Assembly: GCF_965363235.1 (NCBI RefSeq) | Contig: NC_134839.1 | Location: 100,087,743-100,151,742, forward strand | DNA: 64,000 nt | Direction: 5' to 3' | From: Mytilus galloprovincialis | Taxonomy: Eukaryota; Mollusca; Bivalvia; Mytilida; Mytilidae | Shown: piece by piece, positions 50,310-62,569 of the stretch | Layout of the letters: each line of letters opens with the position of its first letter | Numbering within the stretch: the first letter of the stretch is position 1 | Made by a program: the position numbers and the translations under genes | The notes under the pieces: generated by a model | What the model was told of the DNA's origin: nothing | The model's database searches: none | Seen by the model: only the letters and a program-made list of their open reading frames with translations

Positions 50310-50600
50310 CTGAAATGTAAACATAGCAGGTAATTGATTGATTGTAGGAAGGCATCCAAGAAAAAAATTAAAATAGCCTTGCCAGACGTCATAATTATTT
50401 GGACTAGTACATATATATACAAATCAATAAAGCAGCAGACTCACTGAGGGAATGGCGAGTTCATGGGACAACAGAATCAAAACAAGGAAAGTTAAAAAGT
50501 GCATGGTTAGGAAAATGTCTTATTTAGAATGAAAATATATTGATATTAATACATTTTTTCTTATCCGCTTGCTTTTAATTTACATTTCACCAGGATATAA
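50310..50600 (-). other. Upstream of the LYR/ankyrin transcript
   Basis: An acceptor at 50310-50312 implies a further upstream 5' UTR exon. I could not place its donor or the promoter with confidence. Confidence 0.4.
50370..50400. repeat. Short repeat shared with 33690-33730
   Basis: 'agacgtcataattatttgga' / 'ctagt' is the inverted match of 'ctagtccaaataattatgac' / 'gtct' next to the foldback element at 33694. It is probably a terminal fragment of a dispersed element. Confidence 0.55.
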
Positions 50601-50900
50601 GGGAGCTACCATTTGATTTTTATGGGGGGGCTAGGATGAAATTTGAAAAAAATAGGCAGGACAGGAGTTTTGAGTAAAAAAAAAAAGCAGGATGTGACAC
50701 TTGCAAAACAAAAAAAGTCAGGACGACAATTTAGGTAAAAAAAGTCAGGATAAACTAAAAAAAAAAAAGGCAGGACCGATTAGAGTGAAAAATAAAAAGG
50801 CAGGACAGAGATTACAGCTAAAAAAAATGCAGGACAAAATTTTCCATCCTAGCCCCCCCCCCCCCCCCCCCCCCATAAAAATCAAATGGTAGCTCCCTAA
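50600..50900. mobile_element. TIR element, about 300 bp, G/C-tract ends
   Basis: Left end AGGGAGCTACCATTTGATTT, then 'ttatgggggggctaggatg'. The right end is its complement ('catcctag', a C run of about 23, 'ataaaaatcaaatggtagct', 'ccct'). The interior is a purine-rich repeat with 'aaaaa.gcaggac' every 20-25 bp. ORFs on both strands are low complexity. Confidence 0.82.
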
Positions 50901-51888
50901 ACTATGATTAACAGTAATGATTAAAAGTTTATGAATTGAATTTTTTGTTAGAAATGCATGCCATGATATCATCATATTTGGATTGGAAATTCAGTATTCA
51001 TAACACTTTAACATGTTTAATGGTATAGTGCTATTGATTTTGTGGTATTGCGCTATCAGTTAAAATTCTGTTTGAATTAGTTCAAGTCAATGTATGAGTA
51101 AATTTTGTATACACTTTATTATGATAGACTGATAGTAGTGGAAGTGATGAAGTGTGCCTTTACTAGTTTATACAGATTATGAGATTATATAATATAGCCT
51201 TCGACTATGTGCCAAAACGGCAAAAGCCAACATATATATATAATTTTTATAAGGCTTTTTAAAAAATGAATTTCAAAATGAGAATAACAAAATATAATAT
51301 GCAAAATGCATACATTTGTTCTATATTGGCGCTGTCATGCCTTAAATCTTTTCCAGATGCACAGGTTTGTCTTTTACGCACAAGATTATCTTGAAGATAA
51401 AGTGTGATGTTTACCAATGTTTAGATGGCCATGTAAACTGCAAACCTTAATATTTACCTTCCATACATTGCTGATAAGTGCACGAATAAAGAATGTAAAC
51501 AAGGATATAGAAAAAAACATTTCTATAGATACTTAATCCTAATAAATTAGCAACCTTTTGATGATGTAACTCGACCCTTGACCTTGTTTATAGGACCTTG
51601 TTTATAGAATTGGTATGCTTCCCTCGATGTCGATTTTATTAGCAGAACCTGTAGATGTTATGGTCTGAACAGGAAACCAGTAAACACACACAAGGAAATA
51701 TGATAAATTGAGTCCTTTATTTCTAGACAGGACCGTACTAGTCTCTGATATAACGTTACCGGAATTCCTTGAAATTGTATGATCTAGTAGTATTTGTTAT
51801 TACTTAGTTTTTATTTTGTGTGTATGTTTTCCCTAATTAACTTTAAATTTTACTTATAAAAACTATTTAAAACCAGGGATATATTGGC
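50901..51888. other. Intergenic, nothing recognised
   Basis: No exon, repeat family or RNA gene could be supported in this stretch beyond AT-rich background. Confidence 0.5.
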
Positions 51889-52066
51889 CTTCTTTTACTT
51901 TAAGGGTCCCTATACTCAAGGTTTATTCATGGTTATGGTTAGGTTAGGGTATGTTTTAGGTTATGGTTAGGTTTTAGGATTAGGGCTAGTGTTAGGTTTA
52001 GGTATGGGTTAGGGTATGGTTTGGGTTAAGAATAGTTTAGTATAGCAATTTATGTAAAAGAAGGCC
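51889..52066. repeat. Telomere-like degenerate repeat with short inverted ends
   Basis: 51930-52035 consists of degenerate TTAGGG/TTAGGTT words ('ggttatggttaggttagggt', 'gggttagggtatggtttggg'). It is flanked by inverted 'ggccttcttttac' (51889) and 'gtaaaagaaggcc' (52052). TTAGGG is the metazoan telomere unit, but the repeat here is too irregular to be a true telomere tract. Confidence 0.7.
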
Positions 52067-52463
52067 CTTCACATTCAATCTGTGATTAAAGTTTTAATTT
52101 TAATAATTTTCTTAAGCTATACTGGATTTGTATCAGACAGAAACTAGTTTATGATCAAAAGCTGGTATCTAGAAGGAAATTTTGTAAAAAACACCAAATC
52201 ATTTTTTCCCCTATATATTACTAATAGATGGACTTAGGTTTTCTTCCAGTTAACATTACATACAGTCTGCAGTTAAAGTTTTTAAAACATTTACCAGGGT
52301 ATTAGATTCACAAACCGTCCTGGATTTTACCAAACTTGGACAAAAGCATCTAACAATCAACAGATATTATCTAAAGAATATTTTTTTTATAATTTTTATA
52401 ATGTATTCCCCATTTCTGTTGACCCTGCGACTTACAACAAAAGGAGGCGAGATACTGGGTTCC

Positions 52464-52503
52464 ACCTGAGACTACTATAACACTGTGTTATAGTAGTCTC
52501 AGG
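52464..52503. repeat. Near-perfect solo palindrome
   Basis: CTGAGACTACTATAACAC is followed at once by its inverted complement ending 'tagtctcag'. The same arm forms the palindrome at 62787-62823. No interior is left between the arms. Confidence 0.88.
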
Positions 52504-52554
52504 TTCCACGGAACCTTTACGAATGTTTGCCTTCATTAATTTACGAAAGTCGTA

Positions 52555-52670
52555 TATTGAATACCAGAAAGGAATAAAATTGATTATGGAAAAGAGGAAT
52601 TTGTCAGAGAGACAACAATCCGAACCAAAGAGCAGACAACAGCCGTAGGCCACGAATGGGTCTTCCGCAA
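52555..52670. repeat. Mussel-type dispersed repeat fragment
   Basis: 'gtcagagagacaacaatccg', 'aaccaaagagcagacaacag' and 'ccgtaggccacgaatgggtc' are a very frequent block in mussel sequence. Confidence 0.75.
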
Positions 52671-52989
52671 TGTCAGCGGGCTACTTATCTCATATTTCTC
52701 TGAATCTACTGTCATCTTCCGAGGATTATAAAGTTGACTGGACCACTTTTTTTTAAATATTATTTTGAAAAGACCGTGGAAAAAAGTGCAGTCACCTATC
52801 TTAATATATTGATATTTTACAATGTTTTCCCTTGCAGGTCTAAATAAATTATAGAAATGTCTCTTACCGCCTAGCTTTGTCCGTACGCATTTTATAACGT
52901 CATAAATCCTAATACGGGAAATACTATAGTTATCATGGGCGTAACACATTTGCGTTATTTACAGAAGCCCATTTAGGACCTTCCAAAAA

Positions 52990-53155
52990 CATAATTTAAA
53001 TTCGAAACCACGATTTAAATTCGTTATCATGATTGTATGATTTGTTATAACAGATTAAATTTGTGATAACGAATTGGTGGAAATCGTTATAACAGATCAC
53101 ATTTTTTTTTGTAATTTAGGATAGCAAATCAAAATCGTTATAACGAATTGCATAA
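52990..53155. repeat. Degenerate motif cluster (GTTATAACGAATT type)
   Basis: Words like 'cgttatcat', 'gttataacagatta', 'gtgataacgaattgg', 'cgttataacagatca' and 'cgttataacgaattgc' occur about every 25-40 bp. There is no gene. Confidence 0.55.
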
Positions 53156-53659
53156 TTGGTTTGTTGACTGCTGCATTTAATCTTTCTCCAAATAACAACA
53201 GTCGTAGTTTTTGTCGCTTCCTTAAACTTATCAGTTTTCTCAAGACTTGACATAGGTATACACAGAAAGTAGGGAAGGTTTCTAAACAGATATAGAAGCC
53301 ACTGTTGAAGATCATTCGGACTACTAGTGGCCATTCACGTGCTTTCATCAGATATTGGTTTGATCATTGTGGTTAAGCTTTTGATGATGTGTTCGGCTAC
53401 ATTGCCCTTGTAATGCGTTCTGCACTTCAATGTCCTGTCCAATCTCATCAAAAAGATTTTAAAAGATTCTTTAAAATATAATTCTTCTTTATTGTAGGAT
53501 TTATTAAATCAGCAGTTTTTTTTATCAGTATATATACATCACAAAGCTTTAATTGAGCTGCAATATGATTATGGGTCTAAAACATGCTATTTTTTTTTTC
53601 TCAACAACAAAAAACACATTAAAGATAACCTCGACTAGATTTAGGTATTTATAAGATCG

Positions 53660-53697
53660 TAAGGATTTGTATAATATGTTTACTATACAAATCCTTG
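53660..53697. repeat. Short hairpin
   Basis: 'aaggatttgtata' and 'tatacaaatcctt' are perfect inverted 13-mers around a short loop. There is no T tract after it, and a terminator call is not appropriate in this eukaryotic context. Confidence 0.7.
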
Positions 53698-53899
53698 GTA
53701 TTTATCACAACTTTTGCATCACTGACTGCGATAAACTTTAAAATATAAATTGAAAGAGCATTAAACGGAATGGATTTAGATGTAGAGGAATGATTTATTT
53801 ACGAGCCAAAATATCAAATATTAAAAAAAAGAATTATGCAAAAATTATTTTCAAGTTAGAACAATTAATTCTAGCAGAGACATATATGTCCCTAATTCT

Positions 53900-53968
53900 A
53901 GTCAAATCGGCATCTGGTTAAATCGGCATCTTGTCAAATCGGCACCTAAGTAAGTAAGTAAGTAAGTA
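53900..53968. repeat. CAAATCGGCA motif cluster 1 and (AAGT)n microsatellite
   Basis: Three copies of 'tcaaatcggcatct' / 'taaatcggcatctt' / 'tcaaatcggcaccta' about 16 bp apart at 53903-53947, then (AAGT) repeated about five times to 53968. The motif recurs at 58757-58800 and 62570-62670. Confidence 0.8.
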
Positions 53969-54355
53969 AATTTCATTTAGAGTCGGCATATGATATACAT
54001 AATAATAAGCAAAACATGAGCTCTGGTGAGCTCTTTAACCGACTATCACATAAAAAATCATGCAGCATCATGCAAATACTACCAAATAAAAATGAAAACA
54101 AAAAAACAAAAAAACAAAAAAACATGCAAAATATGAAAGCAAAACTATTTGATTTGTGAGCCTCCAGAGTCAAAGTTCATGTGTCAAGCGCCTCTATGTG
54201 CACCTAGTCAAATTTCTCTGATTCCAATTTCCAAGAATTATCATGAAGGATTAATTAGTATATCTTTATTTACCAAAGTCATAACAACTATAGGCATACA
54301 ACATATAAACTACACAAAGTATACATAGATAGCAGAAGGTAATGTGTTACACATA

Positions 54356-54620
54356 TTACATCATGTTAGATCTTAATTTTTGTGCACGAAATATAAATTT
54401 ACCCAAATTACACAATTCTCTAAGATTATTAGAACTCATTAATTGTATATATTTATACATAGAAGGTTTTCTCCAATAATATGGTTTTATAAAATAAGAT
54501 CTAAGACCTTGATAAGTAGGACATTTTAAAATAAAATGCATCTCATCTTCAATGTCATTTTTACAAAAACTACATAGTCTATTACTTCTTGGAATTGCAG
54601 AATAGCGACCACATTCTATA
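54356..54620 (-). pseudogene. LINE C-terminal zinc-finger-like tail
   Basis: Reads C-S-F-C-K-N-D-I-E-D-E-M-H-F-I-L-K-C-P, a CCHC-type cluster typical of the end of many LINE ORF2 proteins. It is separated from the preceding open stretch by a stop and a frame change near 54683. Confidence 0.7.
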
Positions 54621-54682
54621 GCTAAATCATGACTAATAAGTCTTATTTTGGTAATACATGTCTTATAAATAACTGGTATTGG

Positions 54683-55504
54683 TTAACATAAATAATTTTG
54701 TAAACAAAAATTTTGAACCATATATCTATAACTTGTACATTTCACTAAATTATTCATTTGGCTGTCAAAATCTTGCTTCAGACAATCAAACAGGCGTTGT
54801 TTAATTATCAAGTAAAAACTACTGGAGAGCTTACTATCTAAAAATAAACCTTGATTATACCAAATATCACCTAAACCTATACTGAGCAACTCATTTTTAA
54901 TAAAATACAACCAATTTGTCTTATTATTTGGACATTTTTGTAAATCGTCATATAAAAAACAGTAACAGTTTTTCAAAATACAGTTTGTAGTACATAACAG
55001 CTTAAACCAGTATTTAAAAATTCGACATTTTCTGGTATGCAATAATGGCAATCTACCTAGCTCGTAGTACACCATGACATTACTAGTAGAGCTTTTTACT
55101 TTCATAATATTTTTACAATAGCCCAGATGTATCCTTTCTATAGCTGGGGCCTTGTGAGCGCCCCAAATTTCACAACCATAACACAGTACACTGTTTATAT
55201 AAGTATCAAAAAGCGAAAGTAAAGTTACAAAATTCAAATATATATCTTTTACATTTCTCCTTAAGGCAAACACAGCTTTTCTACCCTGTTCTGAGAGTTT
55301 CTGCTGTAACACATTATATTTACCATTAAAATTTAACAAAATACCAAGATAACTAAACTTATCTACAACTTCTATTTCCTGGTTATTATAATACCATTTC
55401 TCATTGTCATGTATTTTTCCACCCTTTCTAAAAACAACAATTTTCGTTTTTGCTATATTCACACTAAGTGACCATTTGGAGGTATAATCATACAAAGTAT
55501 CCAA
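54683..55504 (-). pseudogene. LINE RT thumb and post-RT region
   Basis: 273 codons beginning within the RT thumb (W-S-L-S-V-N-I-A-K-T-K-I-V-V-F, F-S-Y-L-G-I-L-L). It continues with L-C-Y-G-C-E-I-W-G and a long region of the kind found in LINE ORF2. It overlaps the RT frame by 17 nt in another frame. Confidence 0.82.
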
Positions 55505-56195
55505 GTAATGTTTGTAATCCAGATACAGTTTCTGAAAAAATAACCATATCGTCAGCGTACATTAGTAAAAATAAATTTAATTCCTTCATCTCATAAGGAA
55601 TAGAGTCACTATTTATAAAAGCCATTTCACAATCATTGACATACATAGAAAAAAATATCGGTGATAATACTTCACCTTGCATCAAACCTACTTCATTAGA
55701 AAAATAAACAGAGTTGAACCCATCAACACTTACACAAGAAGAGACATTAGAATACATTGCTTTGATAACCATTAAAAATTTACCTTGTATACCAATTTTT
55801 GATAGTTTATACCATAACATATTTCTTTGAACAGTGTCAAAAGCTTTCGTGTAGTCTACAAAACAACAATAAAAACGATTTTTGGCTGAGAAGGATTTGA
55901 AAATTAATGATGTAAGAGCAAAAATAGCATCTACTGTACCCAGACCGGGACGAAAGCCGAACTGGGCATCGGTCACAATATCAAACGTTTCCGACCAGTC
56001 TATCAAACGTTGATTAAGAACGGACGTAAATAACTTTCCAAAATTACTGACTAAGCTAATCCCTCTGTAGTTGTTCGGATCAAGCACACTACCCTTCTTG
56101 AATATAGGTATAAGTATGGCTTTAGCCCAATCTGTAGGGAAAATTCCGGACTGTAAAATTCCATTAAAAATGTACAGTAATACAGGCATAAACAC
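55488..56195 (-). pseudogene. LINE reverse transcriptase core
   Basis: 235 codons with P-I-F-K-K-G-S, N-Y-R-G-I-S-L, F-G-F-R-P-G-L-G-T, D-Y-T-K-A-F-D-T-V and the active site Y-A-D-D-M-V-I-F. G-L-M-Q-G-E-V-L-S-P has E in place of the more usual D/C. Neighbouring parts are in other frames, so no full-length polyprotein is made. Confidence 0.88.
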
Positions 56196-56683
56196 ATCTT
56201 TGTATTCAATAACATTTTCAAAATGTCATTTTCTGTAATTTCTCTATCAAGTTCCTCATAGACGCATTCACCATCAGTATCATGAAATTGGCTGTCGTCC
56301 AGTACAGCATCTGTGTCTGATGAGCACAATGACTTAAAATGTTCATGGAACAACTTTAATGGTACAGCATGTTTAGAGGACGCTTTCCTTTTAAATTTCT
56401 TGTAGAATAATTTAGGGTTTGTAAGTCTCATTATGTCTAGCATGTTTCCTTCAGTGCGCATATACTCTCGTTTCAAGCGACGTTCTAGTGTTTTATAGTC
56501 CTTTTTCGCTCGGATTAAATTACTATGGTTTAGTTGCGATTTCAGCCTATTAAATATATTTAAACAGTTTATATAGCGGCGATGAAGGTCTTTACACTGG
56601 GCGTTGAACCAAGGTTTATTATCACAAATGTTAGATCTGCAAGATTTATAATTGTTTGTCCTCTTTTTAAAAAATGGTGCCAT
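56051..56683 (-). pseudogene. LINE linker upstream of RT
   Basis: 210 codons, basic and helical, with N-K-P-W-F-N-A-Q-C-K-D-L-H-R-R-Y as in the endonuclease-RT linker of several LINE clades. The last part overlaps the RT frame in a different register, showing a frameshift near 56190. Confidence 0.75.
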
Positions 56684-56700
56684 AATGTCATTTAACGCCT

Positions 56701-57606
56701 TTTTTTAAAGGAATTTATTGGTGTATAAGCTGGACCAAGTCACTCACAAAGTTTGAAACATATCATAAAAGTCCCAAAGACTTTTATTTGTTTGGAATTG
56801 GTCGAGTTTATACACTTTATATACTTTATACTTTAAAAATGCGGTTAATCCCATATTAAAATCCAACCCCAAATGTTTTAAAAATAACTAAAATAGAAAG
56901 ATCATTTATATATTTTTAGAATGGTCTATATATATATCATATCATATGTTATTGGATGCCGAATTGACTTAAAATTGGTGCTGATTTCATCAGAGGTCTG
57001 TATAGCCAGTCAAGGTCGTTAAAAACTTCCATTTGTTGCGGATGCCGGAAAAACATCTTTATTGGTACCAAATTTTGATTTATGAAGACTGTTTATTTTT
57101 TTTTCAGAACCAGAAACCACAAGAGAGGTCATAAGATAAAAAATAACAATATTAATCTTCAATGTAAAAATTAAAAATAGATTAGAATTCCATCGCGGAT
57201 AAAACATATCATGGTCGGAACAGTTTTACTTATTTTGTCTCCCCAACGTCTTTGTTTATAAATGGCTGACAAGAATTAGGGCACTGCACGCTTCTTTCCT
57301 TTCTCATCTGTTGAGTTCATATTGCATCCTTTTCCGTTTGGAAAACCAAAGAAATGTCTGGTAATATTCAATGACTTACTGCAAATCAGTGAAATAATTT
57401 GCAGAATAATTATAATATTTATTAGATCTAAGAAAAAAAAACAGCTCAAAAACGTGTTTTCACAAGTTTATGCAAATCGGCGGTCTGGTTTCATTTGTTT
57501 TTTACATTCTCCCCGTTACATGTTTATCACATGTATGAATTTAATACTTGTCAATTTAGATCTGTTATCCATCCTTTATTGATTTTCTTTGCATGGTATT
57601 TATTAT
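56701..57606. other. Intergenic, nothing recognised
   Basis: No conserved exon or known repeat was recognised. A few short AT-rich ORFs are not supported. Confidence 0.5.
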
Positions 57607-57645
57607 GGTCCGAGACCACAATTGTCGTCCCTTGATTTTTTTTTA
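57607..57645 (+). repeat. Solo left end of the 58208-58650 MITE family
   Basis: 'ggtccgagaccacaattgtc' and 'gtcccttgattttt' repeat the first about 38 bp of the element at 58208. The interior and right end are missing. Confidence 0.75.
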
Positions 57646-58207
57646 ATATGTGGCACAGCCTAAATTGACCCTAATTTTTTTCCAGTCTTACCTGGCCTGA
57701 GACCCTTTTAAACTAATTTGATATGTTATTTGTAACTTGTCTTTCCATTTAAATTACATTTAATACATATGTAAGGATTATTTATAACCAAAAAGCTTCA
57801 CAAATTTAAAATTGCTGGAAAATATTACAGCTTCATGTAAGGCCCCGCTTCATTGAAAAACCTCAATTTTTAGGTGCAGGCTCATATAAATTTGACTTTT
57901 GAATAATTATGCTTAGTCTGATTAATCAAATAAGTACTCTATTGCTTTTAGTACATGATACATTATATATTAATGCATTTGAAAAGTATATTTTTGCAAT
58001 ATTTAATTTTTAAAGCCCCAAATGTTAATAGTTGAAATTTTTCAATTTTAACGTCAAAATTTAACACGCAATGATGAGTATAGAATTTAACATATTGTCT
58101 ATGATATATAACCTATTGTTATGAAACTTTTTAAGCAGTGTTATAATTTATTAAGCTTTGGTCATACCAAGTTTTTTTGAGATTTGTCAACTCTTTCTAT
58201 CCTATTA

Positions 58208-58650
58208 GGTCCGAGACCACAATTGTCGTCCCTTGATTTTTCGTTGTTTACGAATATAGTCCCTAGTGTAGACAGTGGGTTACTTGCCATTTATTTTTAT
58301 ACCCCTTCCTTCTCCATGTTTAATGCCTCAAATTGCAAGTAAGGGGATGAAATTACACTGCTAAAAAATTTGGATCCAGAATTTTAAAGGAAAGTAGTGA
58401 TTTGGTCCAGCTGAAAAAGGTTAAAAATTAGCACTTCGGAAGCTGTCAAATGATTTCAAGACGCCCTAAACATAAAATTGTCCATATTTTGAGTTAGAGC
58501 CGATGAAGTTTTCTATAATTTTGATATAATTTGTCCCAAAAGTAGTACAACACACTGTAAAAATTCATTGAGAAAGCGCAAGTGGGATTTTTTCAATTTT
58601 CATTTATGTTCTAAAAGAAATGCACTACGAAATAATTGTGGTCTCAGACC
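58208..58650. mobile_element. MITE, 443 bp, relative of the 10510 element
   Basis: Left end GGTCCGAGACCACAATTGT and inverted right end GGTCTGAGACCACAATTAT. The interior aligns with 10510-10959 ('tagtccctagtgta.acagtg', 'agtagtgatttggtccag', 'attttgagttagagc', 'ctacgaaataa'). TA lies next to both ends, but no longer target duplication is visible. It has no transposase. Confidence 0.87.
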
Positions 58651-60039
58651 TATGACAGAATAGAAGGCTCATAATATGTCGCCTTCTTTTACCAGAATAC
58701 ACCTTATCGCTATTTGTGCGCGATTACTAGACATAACATAGGTTCCCGTAGGGGGTACATGTCAAATCGGCACCCATAGAAAAAGTCAAATCAGCACTTG
58801 GTTAAGGTCAAGTAAGGGTAAATGAACGCCGTCTAGCGGATTCCGCGAAATATTGTGACGTTTTGTACGAATTACGCCCCTTTGACCAGATTTTGCAATG
58901 TTAAAATTGCACCCAGCGACTTTTCGATGGGACAATGTCAACGGTAAATTTGACGGAAAGTATGTTACTTCTAGGAAAATGAACTTGTTTTTCTAAAACT
59001 AAAAATTGAAAATGAATATAAAAACAGTCTTGAAGACGATCTTCAAAATGAAAATCAGGACGTAGGGTGGTAGAGTTTGTATATATGCCGACCAGTTAAA
59101 ACAAGTGTGAAAACTGTTGCTCACTACTATTTCTACATAATTGTGATGAGAAAAAACAGTGTGGTCTCAGAAGTATTCTATATGTAGTATGTCAAAACTG
59201 TCCTTTCAAAAACCCTATATTCACTGGGAAAAGATATCATCTAGCAAAAAATAAGCAGAAGGGTCAAGGGGTGCAAGTTTGGGACATTAATTCTAAAGTT
59301 AAAACTTAGTATTGTACGGTAAGACTATCTCCAATATTTTGAAAATTATCACACCAGTCGGAACAAGTAAAAATATTTTCAAATTAGAGAAAAGGAAATG
59401 AACCACATTTATAAAAACTAATACTGGTCATAAATTCGCTGCTGCTGTCAGTCAGTCATGGATGGCACTAAACTATAATACATTTAAATTAATAAACCTT
59501 GTTCACGGTTGGAACAATTAGTTTAATATTCATACATAGTTTTTAAACTATAACAAATTAAAAATAAGCAAAAATGATGTTTCACGATCATTAATCCATC
59601 TCTACATTTTGTAATCTAACGTTTTAAACACAATATTACCAGTCATGTCAGCCTGTGTGCGATTGTTTTTTTCTTGTTTTTTTTTCGGTTGGGGGGGGGG
59701 GGTATTTTTGTAGGCATATTAAACATAAATATGTACATCTGTTTTTATGTCATATCTCAACCTCCGTATATTTGGTTTCCTCGGAAATGTTTTTACACGA
59801 TATATTTTCTTTTTACACAATGTATTTTCTGGTAAATTCACTGTACTACAAAGACCGTGCAATGTCTTGCGAGAAAGCGAAATTCAGAGAGAGAAGCACA
59901 TTAATTTATTGTCACATAAAATTAGATCTCAAAGGGAGTTGCAGAATAACGGATACTGGCGAATGTCAAAATTGAACAAAAAAGTTTGCAAAATTATAAA
60001 GAATAACAACGGAAAATAAAATAATTATTTAATATAATA
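58651..60039. other. Intergenic with CAAATCGGCACC motif cluster 2 and a G run
   Basis: 58757-58800 has 'tcaaatcggcacccataga' and 'gtcaaatcagcacttgg'. A G run of about 13 is near 59690-59702. No exon was recognised; the ORF at 59655-59975 has no domain and crosses the G run. Confidence 0.55.
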
Positions 60040-60110
60040 ATTTTTTTTCTATGGTCGGATTGTTGTCTCTTTGGCACATTCCCCATTTCCATTCTCAATT
60101 TTAGACCATG
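60040..60110 (+). repeat. Mussel-type dispersed repeat, 3' end
   Basis: 'ctatggtcggattgttgtct', 'ctttggcacattccccattt' and 'ccattctcaattttag' match the last part of the 30480-30790 copy. Confidence 0.78.
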
Positions 60111-62569
60111 TACAGAATTAAGAAATCATGTAATGATAGAAGAATTTTACAAAATCGTTAAATGAAGATTTTACAGAATAAGCGTTATATTTAAAGATAA
60201 AGAACATAAATAAGATGATTTTGCTCCATTGTGTCTATGATTATTCCCTCAAACTTATTTTACTTTAAATGAATTTGGATAGATTTCTTCATAACAACAG
60301 TTTTCTTTTCTTGACCATCGTAAATGAAAAAGTTGAGACGTAAAACTATGCTTGAAACACGCATGTCACTCAAACGACTTTAAAGTAGTCTCCCTAATCA
60401 ATTACCTGTATTAAAACCAAATGATAATTAAAGTTTTAAATCGGAGACTTTTCTTGCTTTTGAACATTTTTCGTCACAACAACAGCTTTCTTTTCTAAAC
60501 AATCTTTAAAAGGAGAGGAGACGTCAAAAGTTTGCTTCAAACATGTGCGTCGCAAGGTGGTAAATAAATTCTGTATGTGACATTTAGCGGAAGCCATTTA
60601 ACCATATCATTTTGTCAAACAGTTCAATCAACACCTTTATTAATTAGTCCTTTGTTGTCGATAGCTTTTAAATGCAATCAGCTGATTATAGATTTTCTGT
60701 CAAAATCTTAATGAGGTCAAGGTGAATTCCGAGTATTGTCTGATCGGGTAAAGTCCGAGAAACTCGAGAAAAAATTAAAGTAAATTAACGAGATGGAGGA
60801 AAATAAATCGTTTTATATATTTCTTTCGCCAAATTCTTTCGCAAATGACGAATTTTTATCGCCACAATTATTATTTTTTCGCAAATTGCGAAAATGGCGA
60901 CCGCCAGCGGAAACCCTGCCTTATGTAACTTCCAGTTTTATTAAAGTTTACATTCATCAAAGCCTTAGTTTAATTTAGTTTCCTAAAATTAATACCCCCT
61001 CCCCCTTTATTTGTTGCATGTTGTGTAACATGTACTGATTCTATATATACTTCGAGCATACATATGTACACTTATGGAACAATAAACATTTAGTAAACTT
61101 TTTAAAACGTTTTTGTAGACTTGATTACAATAAATTTTATACTGAACAAAAAAGATATTAACAAAGATGTCAGTTTGTCTGCATGTTTTACTAGTTAACT
61201 TGAAGATGTATAAATAACCACACGACACTCTTTCAAGAATTTGTAGAATCATTGATATAATGTTTGTTTATATATGCGATGTTAAGCAGCAGTATATGGA
61301 CAGAACACGTTCTGTCGTGATATAGTACCGAAACACAAGCTATTACATGTTCCGCTGCTAAATAAACCGTTTTTTTTTTCAAAAGTGGCCAAATCATATA
61401 TCAGAATGGAGAAAAAGTGTAAACAGATGACTTACAAGATAGTAGAAGAGATTTATGAATTGGTTACCCAAAAATGACAAAGTTCAACTATCATTAGAGC
61501 AAATATTAATAAAAATCAAAACCCTGACCACATGCAAACAGACAGCAAAGTACGTTCTAGGATTCAAACTGTAGATGTTTTGCGGAATAACTATAAACTA
61601 TAAAGGGGGACGGACGGACGGAAGGACGGGCATCCAGACGGAATGACGGACGGACAGACGTACAGGGGTAGTTGAGGGGAGCATAAAAAATATAGCTTCA
61701 ATTATACCTTTTATTGCGTCAACTTGTAGACAGTTACCCTGATGATTTCTATTTTTAAGTTTTTACCATTTTTGCGTTCATGTACTTACAACGTATTTTT
61801 GTCTGAATTAGTAATTGTTTTAGATATGTATATTGATAATGAACATACATCACATTTTTTACAACGTATAATTTCTTTTTAAAATGTTCCATAAAAGAGG
61901 GTCTGATTGGGGTTTACGGAATACAGAATAATGGGCAAAAATTGCAGAATAAAATGCAAAAAAGAAAAAAAAAAGAAAAAGTGTATAATGGGGTGCTAAA
62001 ATATAAAGAATAAAGAATATTGGTAATACTAAATAAAAATTTATGATAATTATCCAGACTCTTATGATAAAAAGAATCTATCAATACGAAACACATAATC
62101 ATCGTGCATAATCCACATGAAGAACATTGGAAATTATTAGCATGATAACTTGACGTTATGTAATAAAAATTACGATGTCACGAATTTTGATGTTTTTTTT
62201 GCCAAAATGTTGGGTTTGCGTCGCTTCTACAGGGAAAACGAAGTCGGTGACCATATATTTTTTTTAATATCATCTAATTCGTAAGACAAAGAGGAAAAAA
62301 ATATTGATTTAAAAAAAAATTCTGTGGAGCGGTTCTCGTGATTTATACCAGAAACTGAAAATTGTAGAAGAAAAATATAGATTTACCCTATATATTCAAT
62401 GTAATTTAGTACGCTATCGGACCATTTTAAAAATGGAATTTTCTTGAAAACGAAGTCGGTGACATATACTTTTTTGTACATTTTCTGATGTATATTTTCA
62501 ATATCTAATTGAGTTTTAAATTTTAAAAAAATCTATGGACTAGTTTATTTACTGATCCTTGACCTTAAA
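60111..62569. other. Intergenic, no supported gene
   Basis: 60820-60910 has 'ttcgcaaatgacgaattttt', 'atcgccaca' and 'cgcaaattgcgaaaatggcg', which looks like a repeat fragment. 61604-61660 is a GGACGGAC-type microsatellite. No conserved exon was found. Confidence 0.5.
61604..61660. repeat. (GGAC/GGAT) microsatellite-like stretch
   Basis: 'gggacggacggacggaagga' and 'gaatgacggacggacagac' are imperfect GGAC repeats. Confidence 0.8.

Larger units (their letters stand above)
54245..56700 (-). mobile_element. 5'-truncated, frameshifted LINE
   Basis: On the minus strand, a linker region (56051-56683) is followed by RT (55488-56195), a C-terminal region (54683-55504) and a short zinc-finger-like tail (54356-54541), all in overlapping or different frames. 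The 3' end is near 54245, with 'aaataaagatata'. The endonuclease part is missing, consistent with truncation at insertion. Nothing links it to the neighbouring genes. Confidence 0.88.

Noticed and set aside
50701..50975. Lysine-rich and phenylalanine-rich ORFs
   Set aside because: They come from the purine-rich core and C tract of the 50600 element on opposite strands.
53660..53697. Hairpin as a transcription terminator
   Set aside because: Rho-independent terminators do not apply in this nuclear eukaryotic setting and no T tract follows.
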